Assembly (NCBI RefSeq): GCF_052065755.1
Contig: NZ_JBQHTK010000015.1
Location: 1 to 64,000 of the forward strand
Length of the DNA: 64,000 bases
DNA from: Allocoprococcus sp004560705
GTDB taxonomy: Bacteria; Bacillota; Clostridia; Lachnospirales; Lachnospiraceae
Direction: 5' to 3'
Under the pieces are notes generated by a model that saw only the letters and a program-made list of their open reading frames with translations, did no database searches and was not told where the DNA came from. Position 1 is the first letter of the stretch. Every line of letters starts with the position of its first letter. Shown in pieces: positions 16,384-23,651 of this stretch. A program made the translations under genes and the position numbers.

Positions 16384-16473
16384 TTATCTTACCCTTGCCA
16401 TATAGTAATCCAATTGGTTCATCAAACTCCAGAATTGTTCTGCTTCATCCACGGATAGTGTTCTATACTCCAT
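16384..16473 (-). pseudogene. GNAT acetyltransferase N-terminal fragment
   Basis: Twenty-nine residues starting M-E-Y-R-T-L-S-V-D-E-A-E-Q-F-W-S-L-M-N-Q resemble the first strand and helix of GNAT enzymes. The frame then ends after Y-Y-M-A-R-V-R, where the family continues with a conserved tyrosine and acidic segment. A GAGG ribosome site precedes the ATG at 16473. The catalytic part is gone. It lies just upstream, in transcription order, of the Ntn hydrolase. Confidence 0.45.
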
Positions 16474-16619
16474 TTTCATATCCTCGCAAATTTTGATTCT
16501 CCGGTGAGCCACTCGTCTCTTGAAATTGCAAACACACCGGCTTTTCATTGCCCTCATCCGAAAACGCATCGACATCCCAATTTTTCTATCCATAAGCCGC
16601 TTTCCGCCCTCATGCACTT

Positions 16620-17387
16620 TCACTCCTCAGAGCCGTATTTTTCAAACCGGCACTGCTCTATTACCTCGTCCCCGAGCAGCGTGATGGCCTTTTGGGGGCA
16701 GCGGCTGATACAGCGGTAACACATGGTACACCGGTCTTCCGCGGTGGCTTTCCCGTCTCGCAGGGAGAGATTTTTCGTGGGGCATAAAGAGACGCACAGC
16801 CCGCAGCCCACGCATTTTTCGCTGATTTTCAGCTTGTCTGTGTATCCCGCCGTCTTGCCGTAAAACCACAGCCGCTGTCCAAAAAGTCCCTTCAGGTGGG
16901 AAAAGAAGGACAGCCCGTCCTGGGGGTAGTTTCCTTGCTTGATCTGCCGTGCGGCAGCTTCTATCTTTTGGTCGGCCTGACGGACGATCTCCCGGTTTTC
17001 CTCTGGCGTTTTCTTCAGCAGTTTGCTGTCGCAGACGGAATCTGGCATTTTGATCTGCAAACCGCCGAGTATTGTCGCCCCGCGTTTTCTTAAAATTCGA
17101 GCCGTACATCCTGTTCCATCACCGCTGAAAAGCCCCATCGTATTGACGCAAAAGACCTTTTTCCCATTCCATAGAGAAGAATGATTTTTAATAAAATCAC
17201 GCACTATGATAGGGGCATTGGAAAACTGCGTCGGGTAGCCCAGCACAATGATGTCATGCTTTGTCAATATTTGAATCATCTCTGTATGTTCTAACGGAAA
17301 ACTCTGAGCAGACGCGTCCAACAGTTTGACTAACTTTTCGACACAATGTTTTGTATTTCCAGTTCCGCTAAAATAGATTCCAATCAT
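16620..17387 (-). CDS. EFR1-family ferredoxin (flavodoxin plus 2x4Fe-4S)
   Basis: A 255-residue fusion. The N-terminal flavodoxin-like domain has the phosphate loop IYFSGTGNTKHC and the segment GYPTQFSNAP. The C-terminal domain holds two 4Fe-4S motifs, C-V-G-C-G-L-C-V-S-L-C-P and C-T-M-C-Y-R-C-I-S-R-C-P. EFR1 proteins are electron carriers of strict anaerobes; partner enzymes are unknown here. Full length for the family. The start at 17387 is behind CAGGAGAT. It is the leftmost (3'-ward) gene under possible control of the TetR locus just beyond it. Confidence 0.9.
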   Translation of the reverse strand: MIGIYFSGTGNTKHCVEKLVKLLDASAQSFPLEHTEMIQILTKHDIIVLGYPTQFSNAPIIVRDFIKNHSSLWNGKKVFCVNTMGLFSGDGTGCTARILRKRGATILGGLQIKMPDSVCDSKLLKKTPEENREIVRQADQKIEAAARQIKQGNYPQDGLSFFSHLKGLFGQRLWFYGKTAGYTDKLKISEKCVGCGLCVSLCPTKNLSLRDGKATAEDRCTMCYRCISRCPQKAITLLGDEVIEQCRFEKYGSEE

Positions 17388-17580
17388 GAACGCATCTCCT
17401 GCCTTAAATGGGAAATTACTTTTTTACAGTGCGGTTACCCAAAAACATACTGCTGAAATTGCATAAAGTGGTGTCATAATATCTTTTCATTTTCATCTAC
17501 ACAATGCCTATATTTGCTTTTACACATTCCGTAATTTTCTGTCATTCATCTGTTCACTGGTGATGGTTTGTACGATCAAC

Positions 17581-18177
17581 TTACTTCATCCCATAAATTT
17601 CAACAAAATGTGACAGATGCACACCTATCTGCGTCCACATTTCGTCCGTCCTGTCAGGCTCCCGGTCTGCAATCTCTATCATCACTGTTACCGGTGCTAC
17701 GATTTCCAGAGCAAGCAGATTGGCATCAAACCTGCGAATCAAATTCTTTTCCATCATTTTTTCTAACATCAGAGCATACATTTCCTGATTTCCGGTCAGC
17801 TGGTGCTTTGATGTAAGTGCCGCAATCTTTTCATTTCTATACTGCTCCTTTGTACAAAATCTTCTGACCTTTTGTATCTGCGGATCCTTCATTGTGAATC
17901 CAACTCGTCTCAGACAATCTTCCTTGAATTCATCCAGTGATTCCGGAATCTTATCCAAATGAGAGCTATTTCCGAAATTCTCGTCATATTTATGTTCCAT
18001 CATGGCAATCAGGGAATCGAGAATATCTTCCTTTCCCTTATAATGTGCGTATATGGATGGACCTTTTATTCCCACAGCTTCTGCAACTAAATCAATGGAT
18101 GTCTGGTCATATCCCTTTTCAGAAAACAAATCAAGCGCTGCGAAAAGAATTCTGTCCTTTGTTTTTATCTTTTCCAT
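17581..18177 (-). CDS. TetR/AcrR-family repressor
   Basis: A 198-residue regulator. The N-terminal helix-turn-helix is RILFAALDLFSEKGYDQTSIDLVAEAVGIKGPSIYAHYKGKEDIL (about residues 9-53), a textbook TetR signature. The C-terminal ligand domain is of the AcrR type. The start at 18177 follows AGAAAAGAAATGG, a modest ribosome site. Two identical-type palindromic operators overlie its own promoter, so it is almost certainly autorepressed. The genes downstream (EFR1 ferredoxin and beyond) may be read from the same promoter. Ligand unknown. Confidence 0.9.
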   Translation of the reverse strand: MEKIKTKDRILFAALDLFSEKGYDQTSIDLVAEAVGIKGPSIYAHYKGKEDILDSLIAMMEHKYDENFGNSSHLDKIPESLDEFKEDCLRRVGFTMKDPQIQKVRRFCTKEQYRNEKIAALTSKHQLTGNQEMYALMLEKMMEKNLIRRFDANLLALEIVAPVTVMIEIADREPDRTDEMWTQIGVHLSHFVEIYGMK

Positions 18178-18200
18178 TTCTTTTCTCCAATCTTCATATT

Positions 18201-18248
18201 CCTAATAGTCGTTAGGAATATTATACCTAATATTCGTTAGGAAGTCAA
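18201..18248 (-). promoter_or_regulatory. TetR promoter with two embedded operators
   Basis: Minus-strand promoter: TTGACT (18243-18248), 17-bp spacer, TATAAT (18220-18225). Two 16-bp palindromes of form CCTAA-N6-TTAGG lie at 18226-18241, filling the spacer, and at 18201-18216, covering the start region. Their centres are 25 bp apart. Binding would block polymerase directly. Confidence 0.75.
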
Positions 18249-18311
18249 TATGTCATGAAAACGAATCACAGCAAGTTTTCATCCTTGTTGTTCAATATTA
18301 ACGATACAAAA

Positions 18312-18357
18312 AAGTGTCTCCGACACTTCAACGCCCCACCCCTCATTCATGAGGGGT
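18312..18357. other. two adjacent small hairpins
   Basis: AAGTGTC/GACACTT at 18312-18328 and ACCCCTCAT/ATGAGGGGT at 18338-18357. They lie between the TetR promoter and the remnant genes at 18.5 kb. Neither has a convincing T tract. They may be element-end or attenuator hairpins; function unknown. Confidence 0.3.
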
Positions 18358-18426
18358 TACAAAGACATTTGTTCAGCAGGATATGCAGTTGTGTTGTTTT
18401 GTGAGCACGCATTCCAAAACGCAAAA

Positions 18427-18469
18427 ATCCCCGGAATACCATCTGATCAGAAGATGATATTCCGGGGAT
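18427..18469 (-). terminator. rho-independent terminator
   Basis: Twelve-bp stem (18427-18438 with 18458-18469) followed on the minus strand by a T run. It lies after the stop of the 18500-18850 remnant. Confidence 0.75.
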
Positions 18470-18499
18470 GACCTGAATCACATTTTCTATTTACGGCAC

Positions 18500-18850
18500 C
18501 TACTCGATGTTCAACTCAGCAAGTCCTCCGCCGCGAATCTGGGCGTAGGAATTATTGCCATACAGCTCTCTGCCTGCGATATAATCCGGTAAGGCAGCAG
18601 CATCGCCTCTGGCCCATTCCGGCTCCGGGTCTCCGGGATTTGCCACCGAGGAATGATCGGCATACAGGAAATCCGCCGCCAGCTTTACCTTCCGGGACCC
18701 CACGCTGTACAGAACGTAGGCATCGTTTTCAGCTTCTTCCCGAAAGCAGTTTTCCTCGTAGTCATATGCCAGCGTGATGCCATCTTCTGCCATGTCGCCG
18801 TTGATATCCGCACAGGTGGTTTCCCCGAGGCTGTTCTCGCTGCGCTTCAG
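18500..18850 (-). pseudogene. C-terminal fragment of an unrecognised GC-rich protein
   Basis: An open frame enters from about 18850 without a start and runs L-K-R-S-E-N-S-L-G-E-T-T through AYDYEENCF, YVLYSVGSRKVKLAADFLYAD and DYIAGRELYGNNSY to a stop at 18500. Composition is GC-rich, unlike the ParM fragment abutting it. I do not recognise the family; the sequence looks like an extracytoplasmic beta domain. The abrupt join to the ParM start at about 18850 suggests a deletion junction. Confidence 0.5.
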
Positions 18851-18924
18851 TGCATGTTTCCATAACCGTGATCAATTCCAATCACCATAATTGTTTCATT
18901 TTTGTCGTTTTTCATCATTCTCAT
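18847..18924 (-). pseudogene. ParM/StbA-like actin, N-terminal fragment
   Basis: Twenty-five residues: MRMMKNDKNETIMVIGIDHG then Y-G-N-M-H and a stop. The V-I-G-I-D-H-G-Y-G-N segment is the phosphate-1 motif that opens ParM-type actin-like partition ATPases of clostridial plasmids and ICEs. The remaining ~300 residues are absent. A GAGG site lies seven bases before the ATG at 18924. Together with ParB, TnpV and the replication-type protein nearby it marks a decayed mobile element. Confidence 0.6.
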
Positions 18925-19175
18925 AATCATACCTCGTTCTTTCTTTTCTTATCCGATCCTATCAATACTTACGTGAATTGATAAGATGGATATTTTATTT
19001 ACTGGTTCTTTAATTATTCATATTTGATAATATGGATTATTAATAGTGATGGATTTTCCAATATGGGATTACCCATATCTGGTTTTCCTGTTTTCTGATA
19101 TCTGGAGATAGGAATTTCCTATGACCTGATTGTCCCAAATTGGGCTATCCACCTTTAGGCTCTTCTCATCTCCAT
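18925..19175. other. spacer with several short palindromes
   Basis: No gene seen. On the plus strand the stretch 19050-19120 carries clustered near-palindromes (for example CAATATGGG/CCCATATCTGG and ATAGGAA/TTTCCTAT). Such clusters occur at partition or replication sites of plasmids and ICEs. With ParB and ParM remnants nearby, a degenerate centromere-like site is possible but unproven. Confidence 0.3.
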
Positions 19176-19490
19176 TCAATCATTTTCTTCTCCTAATGGA
19201 ACTTCCCGGATAATATATTCGGCATCTCCATAAAAGCCATATTCGTTACGCAATCTGTGACGTTCCACATATCCATGATGCTCTAATTCCTTAATTGCGG
19301 AACGAACAGAATCAATTCCATCTCTGCTCAATGTTGCCAGTCCCTGCATGTTATAATTCCAATCGTCTGGTAGGCTTAACATCAGCGACAATAAGCCTTT
19401 CGCTTTCAATGTCAGATTCTTATTCTTGAAATGGTGATTACTCATTACCGTATAATTCTTAGTTCTCTCCACACGAAAAATCTGTGCCAA
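19176..19490 (-). CDS. helix-turn-helix replication-initiator-like protein, short
   Basis: A 104-residue protein matching the N-terminal domain of replication initiators found on clostridial ICEs and plasmids: IFRVERTKNYTVMSNHH, LTLKAKGLLSLMLSLPDDW, and DGIDSVRSAIKELEHHGYV (winged helix). Family members usually run another 150 or more residues; here the frame stops soon after EYIIREVPLGEE, so it may be truncated. The start was set at the TTG at 19490, eight bases after AAGGAGG. It lies downstream of parB and tnpV-like genes. Confidence 0.6.
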   Translation of the reverse strand: MAQIFRVERTKNYTVMSNHHFKNKNLTLKAKGLLSLMLSLPDDWNYNMQGLATLSRDGIDSVRSAIKELEHHGYVERHRLRNEYGFYGDAEYIIREVPLGEEND

Positions 19491-19578
19491 GCTCCTCACC
19501 TCCTTATGAAAAAAGACACAAATCAATTTTCATGACCTGTGCCTTTTCCTTCATTTATTCTGTTTATTTATTATTTCA

Positions 19579-20034
19579 TTAAACGTAAATCAGTTCTTCT
19601 AAAATGATTTCCTCTGCGATTGCTCTGTGTTTGTTAGCAGCCCTTACCCAAGCCATCTGGTCAACCCCTTTCTCTGCCAATGGATCACTTTTTTCCAGCT
19701 CTCTCAGGATAATCTCTTCCCGTTTCCTTGCCGCCTGGTCAATCTCCAGAAGATGTTCTCCTATTGTGTCCTGTAAAAGCATTACCTGATATTTCGCCCG
19801 TTTATGATTTTTCAAATAATCTCTGCGGAGAAATCCATATTTTCCAAGTTGTGTCATCTGTTCTCCGGATTTATACTCCAGTTCTGGAAGCAAATATCCG
19901 TTTACATTCCTATAATTCAGTTCCATAGCTTCTTCACACTCCATTTCGTAATCATATATTGCGTCACCATCGTCTGACGTTAACTTTCTCCCAAAAATTG
20001 GAAAAAGTCTTTCTCTATAATACCTAATGCACAT
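19579..20034 (-). CDS. TnpV-like transposon-encoded protein
   Basis: The region from about residue 37 matches the TnpV family carried on clostridial transposons: YLLPELEYKSG, TQLGKYGFLRRDYLKNHKRA, then DQMAWVRAANKHRAIAEEIILEELIYV. TnpV function is unknown. An N-terminal extension of about 36 residues (MCIRYYRERLFPIFGRK) precedes it if translation begins at 20034, which overlaps the ParB stop by 11 bases and suggests coupling. The shorter start at 19926 gives a more typical length. Either is possible. Confidence 0.65.
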   Translation of the reverse strand: MCIRYYRERLFPIFGRKLTSDDGDAIYDYEMECEEAMELNYRNVNGYLLPELEYKSGEQMTQLGKYGFLRRDYLKNHKRAKYQVMLLQDTIGEHLLEIDQAARKREEIILRELEKSDPLAEKGVDQMAWVRAANKHRAIAEEIILEELIYV

Positions 20035-20929
20035 TACTTTTCCTATTCTTCTGCGCCCACCCTTTGAGTAACTTTTCAATCAAGTCTGCCTGTTGAGCCG
20101 GCGTATAATCTGCCGGGAAATACTTTCCGATCCGCTCAAGTGGGATTTTGATTTGTTCCCTCTGGTTCGGCTTGATTTCCTCCAAAATTTCGTAAATCAT
20201 ATCCATATCAAGACATTTTTGTTGGCTCATCCGCTTTAACCGGTTCGCCTGCGAAATGTTTGGGACACACTGTTCCAGTTCCATCACAGCATGAAGTTCA
20301 TACTGTTCTGCTTCCGTCAGGAAGGAAATTTCCACCGCTGAACGAATTGCAAGCAGCTCCCGGTCAACCATATCCAAAATCTTTGGAATCAATTTTGTCA
20401 GACGGATATATCTTTTAATCTGTGTCACACTTTCCCACACCATCCGGGCAAGCTGTTCATTGCTGCGATTGTTTTCCATATACTTCGGTCCCAATGGGTC
20501 CGAAGTCATATCATCTACTCTGCCTTGATGTTTCATTGCTTCTAGTCGCATCTTATAGGCAAATGCCTTTTCACTCGGCAGAATTTTTTCTCTTTGGAGA
20601 TTACTGTCTACCATCGCAATGATTGACTGGTCATCGTCCAAATCACGGATAATGGCTGGCACTTCTTCCATACCTGCCCATATGGCTGCCGCCTTTCTTC
20701 TGTGTCCTGCGATAATTTCATAACCGTCACCATCCGTATTATGGCGGATTAACAGCGGAACCAAAACCCCTTCCTTTTCCATGCTTTGGCGTAATTCAAA
20801 CAATTCCTGATTTTGCTCCACCTTAAAAGGATGGTCTTTAAAATCATGAAGTTCTGAAACCTTTACCAGGACAATACCTGCACCCGACTCGTAATCCTTT
20901 GATGAACACATTACTCTTTTCTTTGTCAT
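20024..20929 (-). CDS. ParB/RepB-family DNA-binding partition protein
   Basis: A 301-residue ParB-like protein. The N-terminal ParB/Srx domain contains ELRQSMEKEGVLVPLLI and the CTP-binding box IIAGHRRKAAAIWAG. The central helix-turn-helix region includes NRSNEQLARMVWESVTQIKRYIRL. It is of the kind found on ICEs and conjugative plasmids, not chromosomal Spo0J. No ParA is present; the ParM fragment at 18.9 kb suggests a type II or mixed partition system in the original element. The start at 20929 is nine bases after GGAGG. It is the first element gene beyond the rlmD 3' end. Confidence 0.85.
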   Translation of the reverse strand: MTKKRVMCSSKDYESGAGIVLVKVSELHDFKDHPFKVEQNQELFELRQSMEKEGVLVPLLIRHNTDGDGYEIIAGHRRKAAAIWAGMEEVPAIIRDLDDDQSIIAMVDSNLQREKILPSEKAFAYKMRLEAMKHQGRVDDMTSDPLGPKYMENNRSNEQLARMVWESVTQIKRYIRLTKLIPKILDMVDRELLAIRSAVEISFLTEAEQYELHAVMELEQCVPNISQANRLKRMSQQKCLDMDMIYEILEEIKPNQREQIKIPLERIGKYFPADYTPAQQADLIEKLLKGWAQKNRKSNVH

Positions 20930-20961
20930 CTCAATTATCCTCCATTTAATCTGAATAAAAG

Positions 20962-21008
20962 AAAAGGACTCTTACCTCTCAGAAATTCTGAAAAACAAGC
21001 GTCCTTTT
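20962..21008 (-). terminator. hairpin between rlmD and parB
   Basis: AAAAGGAC (20962-20969) pairs with GTCCTTTT (21001-21008), with an internal AGAAATTCTG palindrome. On the minus strand it is followed by T-rich sequence. It could end rlmD transcription or attenuate parB. Confidence 0.5.
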
Positions 21009-21181
21009 GACTGTTTTAACGATATTCAAATAAAAATGAAATTTTCTTTTTCATGTGTCCACTCATACCAGATGCAGAACTACCGATACCTCGATTCCGT
21101 CCATAATCTGCTTTTTTCGTCCCTGTTTACCTGTAGGTGCGAAACTCATATATCTCGCAAAGTGCCTAAAACAAAGGACTT

Positions 21182-22579
21182 CTACGAATTCACCCGATGT
21201 AGACAACATACGGTCTCGACATGCCCCGTCATAGGAAACATATCCACCGCCCGCACCTTCTCGAGTCCATATCCATTCTCACACAGGTATTTCAAATCCC
21301 TCGCCAGCGTCGCAGAATCGCAGCTCACATACACAATCCGGTCCGGTCCCATATTTACCATGGTCGAAAGCACGCTCTCTTCGCACCCTTTCCGCGGCGG
21401 ATCCACCACGATTACGTCTGCGTGTGCATTTTCTCCCGGATGCTCTTTGGCATACGCGGCATAATAATCCGGCAGGACTTCTTCGGCTTTTCCGACATAG
21501 AATTCTGCGTTCTGAATTCCATTGATTTCGGCATTTCTCTTAGCATCCTCGATTGCCTGCGGTACGATTTCGACACCATAAACTTTTTTCGCCTTCTGTG
21601 CAAGGAAGAGCGAAATAGTCCCAATCCCGCAGTATACGTCCCACACTGTCTCGTTTCCGGTGAGACCGGCGTATTCCAGCGCCTGTCCATACAGCACGTT
21701 CGTCTGCACCGGATTTACCTGATAAAAAGAAAGCGGGGAAATCTGGTATTTTACATCTCCGATATAATCTGTGATATATTCCTGTCCCCATAGTAAACGA
21801 ATTTCATTTCCCATAATTACATTTGTATTCTCACAATTAATGTTATAGGTAATGCTGGTCATTCCCGGGATTTGAGCCAGGGATTCGGTCAGTTTTTCAG
21901 CGCATGGAAGCTTCGTTCCATTAATTACAAGGCAGACCATGATTTCTTTCGTGATAAATCCAAACCGGATCAGCACATGGCGCACAAGCCCCTTTCCGGT
22001 AGTCTCCTCGTAAGCGCTGATATGGTTTTCTTTCATAAATGCCAGCACTTTTTCCAGAATCACACGATTGATCGGAACTCCAAGTGCGCAATCGTGATTG
22101 GAAATAATCTGATGGGTGCGTCCTGCATAAAATCCGGCAATCAAGTTTCCTTCTTTGTCTTTTCCAATCGGGTACTGGGCTTTATTGCGATAGTGAAATG
22201 GTTCTTCCATTCCCGCGATCGGCTCCATGATCCGATCGATCAGTTTTTCTTCAAATCCACCGATTCTGATCAGGTTTCCTCTTACTTTATTTTTCTTGAA
22301 TTCCAACTGTTTTTCGTAGGAAAGGCTTTGAATCTGACAGCCGCCGCACTGTCTTGCGACCGGACAAACCGGTTCTGTGCGGTATGGAGACGGCTCCACG
22401 ATTTCCATCAGGCGGGCGTAACCGTACTGTTTTTTTGCTTTCATCACTTTTACATTTACAACATCTCCGATTACGGCATCTTTTACAAAAAGTGTATATC
22501 CATCTACTTTTCCGATTCCTTCGCCATCCACTCCCATATCCGAAATTGTCACAACTGCCATATCATTTTTCTTTAACAT
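21182..22579 (-). CDS. rlmD: 23S rRNA (uracil-C5)-methyltransferase RlmD/RumA
   Basis: A 465-residue enzyme that makes 5-methyluridine in 23S rRNA. The N-terminal TRAM domain (about 3-60) is followed by an iron-sulfur cysteine set (CPVARQCGGCQIQ), the SAM fold (VWDVYCGIGTISLFLA), the VVDPPRKGCEESV motif and the catalytic Cys region YVSCDSATLARDL. The start was set at 22579 after AAGGAG; the upstream ATG lies in that site. The last residues, H-V-E-T-V-C-C-L-H-R-V-N-S, depart from the usual V-V-L-L tail, consistent with replacement by an inserted element. Confidence 0.93.
   Translation of the reverse strand: MLKKNDMAVVTISDMGVDGEGIGKVDGYTLFVKDAVIGDVVNVKVMKAKKQYGYARLMEIVEPSPYRTEPVCPVARQCGGCQIQSLSYEKQLEFKKNKVRGNLIRIGGFEEKLIDRIMEPIAGMEEPFHYRNKAQYPIGKDKEGNLIAGFYAGRTHQIISNHDCALGVPINRVILEKVLAFMKENHISAYEETTGKGLVRHVLIRFGFITKEIMVCLVINGTKLPCAEKLTESLAQIPGMTSITYNINCENTNVIMGNEIRLLWGQEYITDYIGDVKYQISPLSFYQVNPVQTNVLYGQALEYAGLTGNETVWDVYCGIGTISLFLAQKAKKVYGVEIVPQAIEDAKRNAEINGIQNAEFYVGKAEEVLPDYYAAYAKEHPGENAHADVIVVDPPRKGCEESVLSTMVNMGPDRIVYVSCDSATLARDLKYLCENGYGLEKVRAVDMFPMTGHVETVCCLHRVNS
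21190..21225 (-). other. rlmD 3'-end attachment region
   Basis: The codons for H-V-E-T-V in rlmD (core 21210-21223) are the site at which ICEs enter this gene in Firmicutes. The matching sequence at 4675-4688, in the same orientation, shares 12 of 14 bases. The native-looking tail V-V-L-L-Q-R-K lies at the distant copy, not here. Confidence 0.55.
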
Positions 22580-22643
22580 GATGTTCTCCTTCATCCAATC
22601 TATAAAGGACGAAAGATATTTCTTCCGTCCCTTCTGCTTCTTG

Positions 22644-23585
22644 TTAAATGCTGGACTTTCTCAGGTTCGATTCAAACAGTTTGTTATATCCCAGCCAGTC
22701 TGTTGTATTCTTATCTTTAAAAATCTCGGTCAGTGTCTGCATCTTTGCATCTGTGCAGTCTGCGAAATTAAGTGCCACCGCTTCTGCAAGTGCCGGTTTT
22801 TTCGGAGATCCGTATTCCAGCTCGCCGTGGTGTGCGATAATGCAGTGCTTCAGTTCGCTTGCCAGTCTTTTCGGGAAATCCGGTATTTCGCGAATCGCAT
22901 CATCGATCATCTCCACACCGATCACAATGTGTCCCAGAAGCTGACCGTCATCTGTATAGTCATTATCAGGGAAAGGAGAAAGTTCCCGAGTCTTTCCGAT
23001 ATCATGGCACATAGCTGCCGTATAAAGCAGATCTTTACTTAAAATGGAATACGCCCCAGCCATGTATTCACACATTTTCACAACGCTGAGTGTATGTTCC
23101 AAAAGACCTCCTGCAAAGCCATGATGTACTGTCTTTGCTGCTGAATGGCCTTTAAATCTCTTGATAAATGCTTCATCTTTAACAAAATAATACTGAATGA
23201 TCTGCTGTAAATATGGATTCTTAACCTGTGCACCGTAGCGCATCAATTCTTCGTACATTCCATCCACGCTCTTGTCACTGGTCGGCATATAATCGACCGG
23301 ATTATATTCTCCTTCTCCTGCAACTCGGAGCTGTTTGATATTCAGCTGCAGATTTCCATTATAACTGATCACATCACCAAACACTTCCACAAAGTCTTTC
23401 TCATCATAATCTGCAATCCCGTTGGAATTCGGGTCCCAGATCTTTCCATCCAGAGTTCCCGTCTTATCCTGCAGCATCAGATTATCGTATGGTTTCCCAT
23501 TTCTCGTCTCTGCGCTTCTTTTTCCTTTGCAAAGATAAATTGTTCTAATTGTCTCGCCTTCGTGTAATGTATTGATGTATCTCAT
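22644..23585 (-). CDS. yhaM: 3'-5' exoribonuclease YhaM-type HD protein
   Basis: A 313-residue protein. The N-terminal OB-fold nucleic-acid-binding domain (about 10-95: TIYLCKGKRSAETRNGKPYDNLMLQDKTGT) precedes an HD hydrolase domain with the metal-binding motifs HHGFAGGLLEHTLSV, MCHDIGKTREL and CIIAHHGELEYGSP. YhaM is a Mn/Co-dependent 3'-5' exoribonuclease that trims RNA in Firmicutes. The start at 23585 lies six bases after GAGG; the upstream frame is not supported. It follows the HtrA-like gene and precedes rlmD on one strand, so the three may form an operon. Confidence 0.9.
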   Translation of the reverse strand: MRYINTLHEGETIRTIYLCKGKRSAETRNGKPYDNLMLQDKTGTLDGKIWDPNSNGIADYDEKDFVEVFGDVISYNGNLQLNIKQLRVAGEGEYNPVDYMPTSDKSVDGMYEELMRYGAQVKNPYLQQIIQYYFVKDEAFIKRFKGHSAAKTVHHGFAGGLLEHTLSVVKMCEYMAGAYSILSKDLLYTAAMCHDIGKTRELSPFPDNDYTDDGQLLGHIVIGVEMIDDAIREIPDFPKRLASELKHCIIAHHGELEYGSPKKPALAEAVALNFADCTDAKMQTLTEIFKDKNTTDWLGYNKLFESNLRKSSI

Positions 23586-23651
23586 GTCTATCCTCTTTCT
23601 AACTTCTTTAAACTTTCCGGACCCATCCGGTGCCATATTCTTATGGCAATC

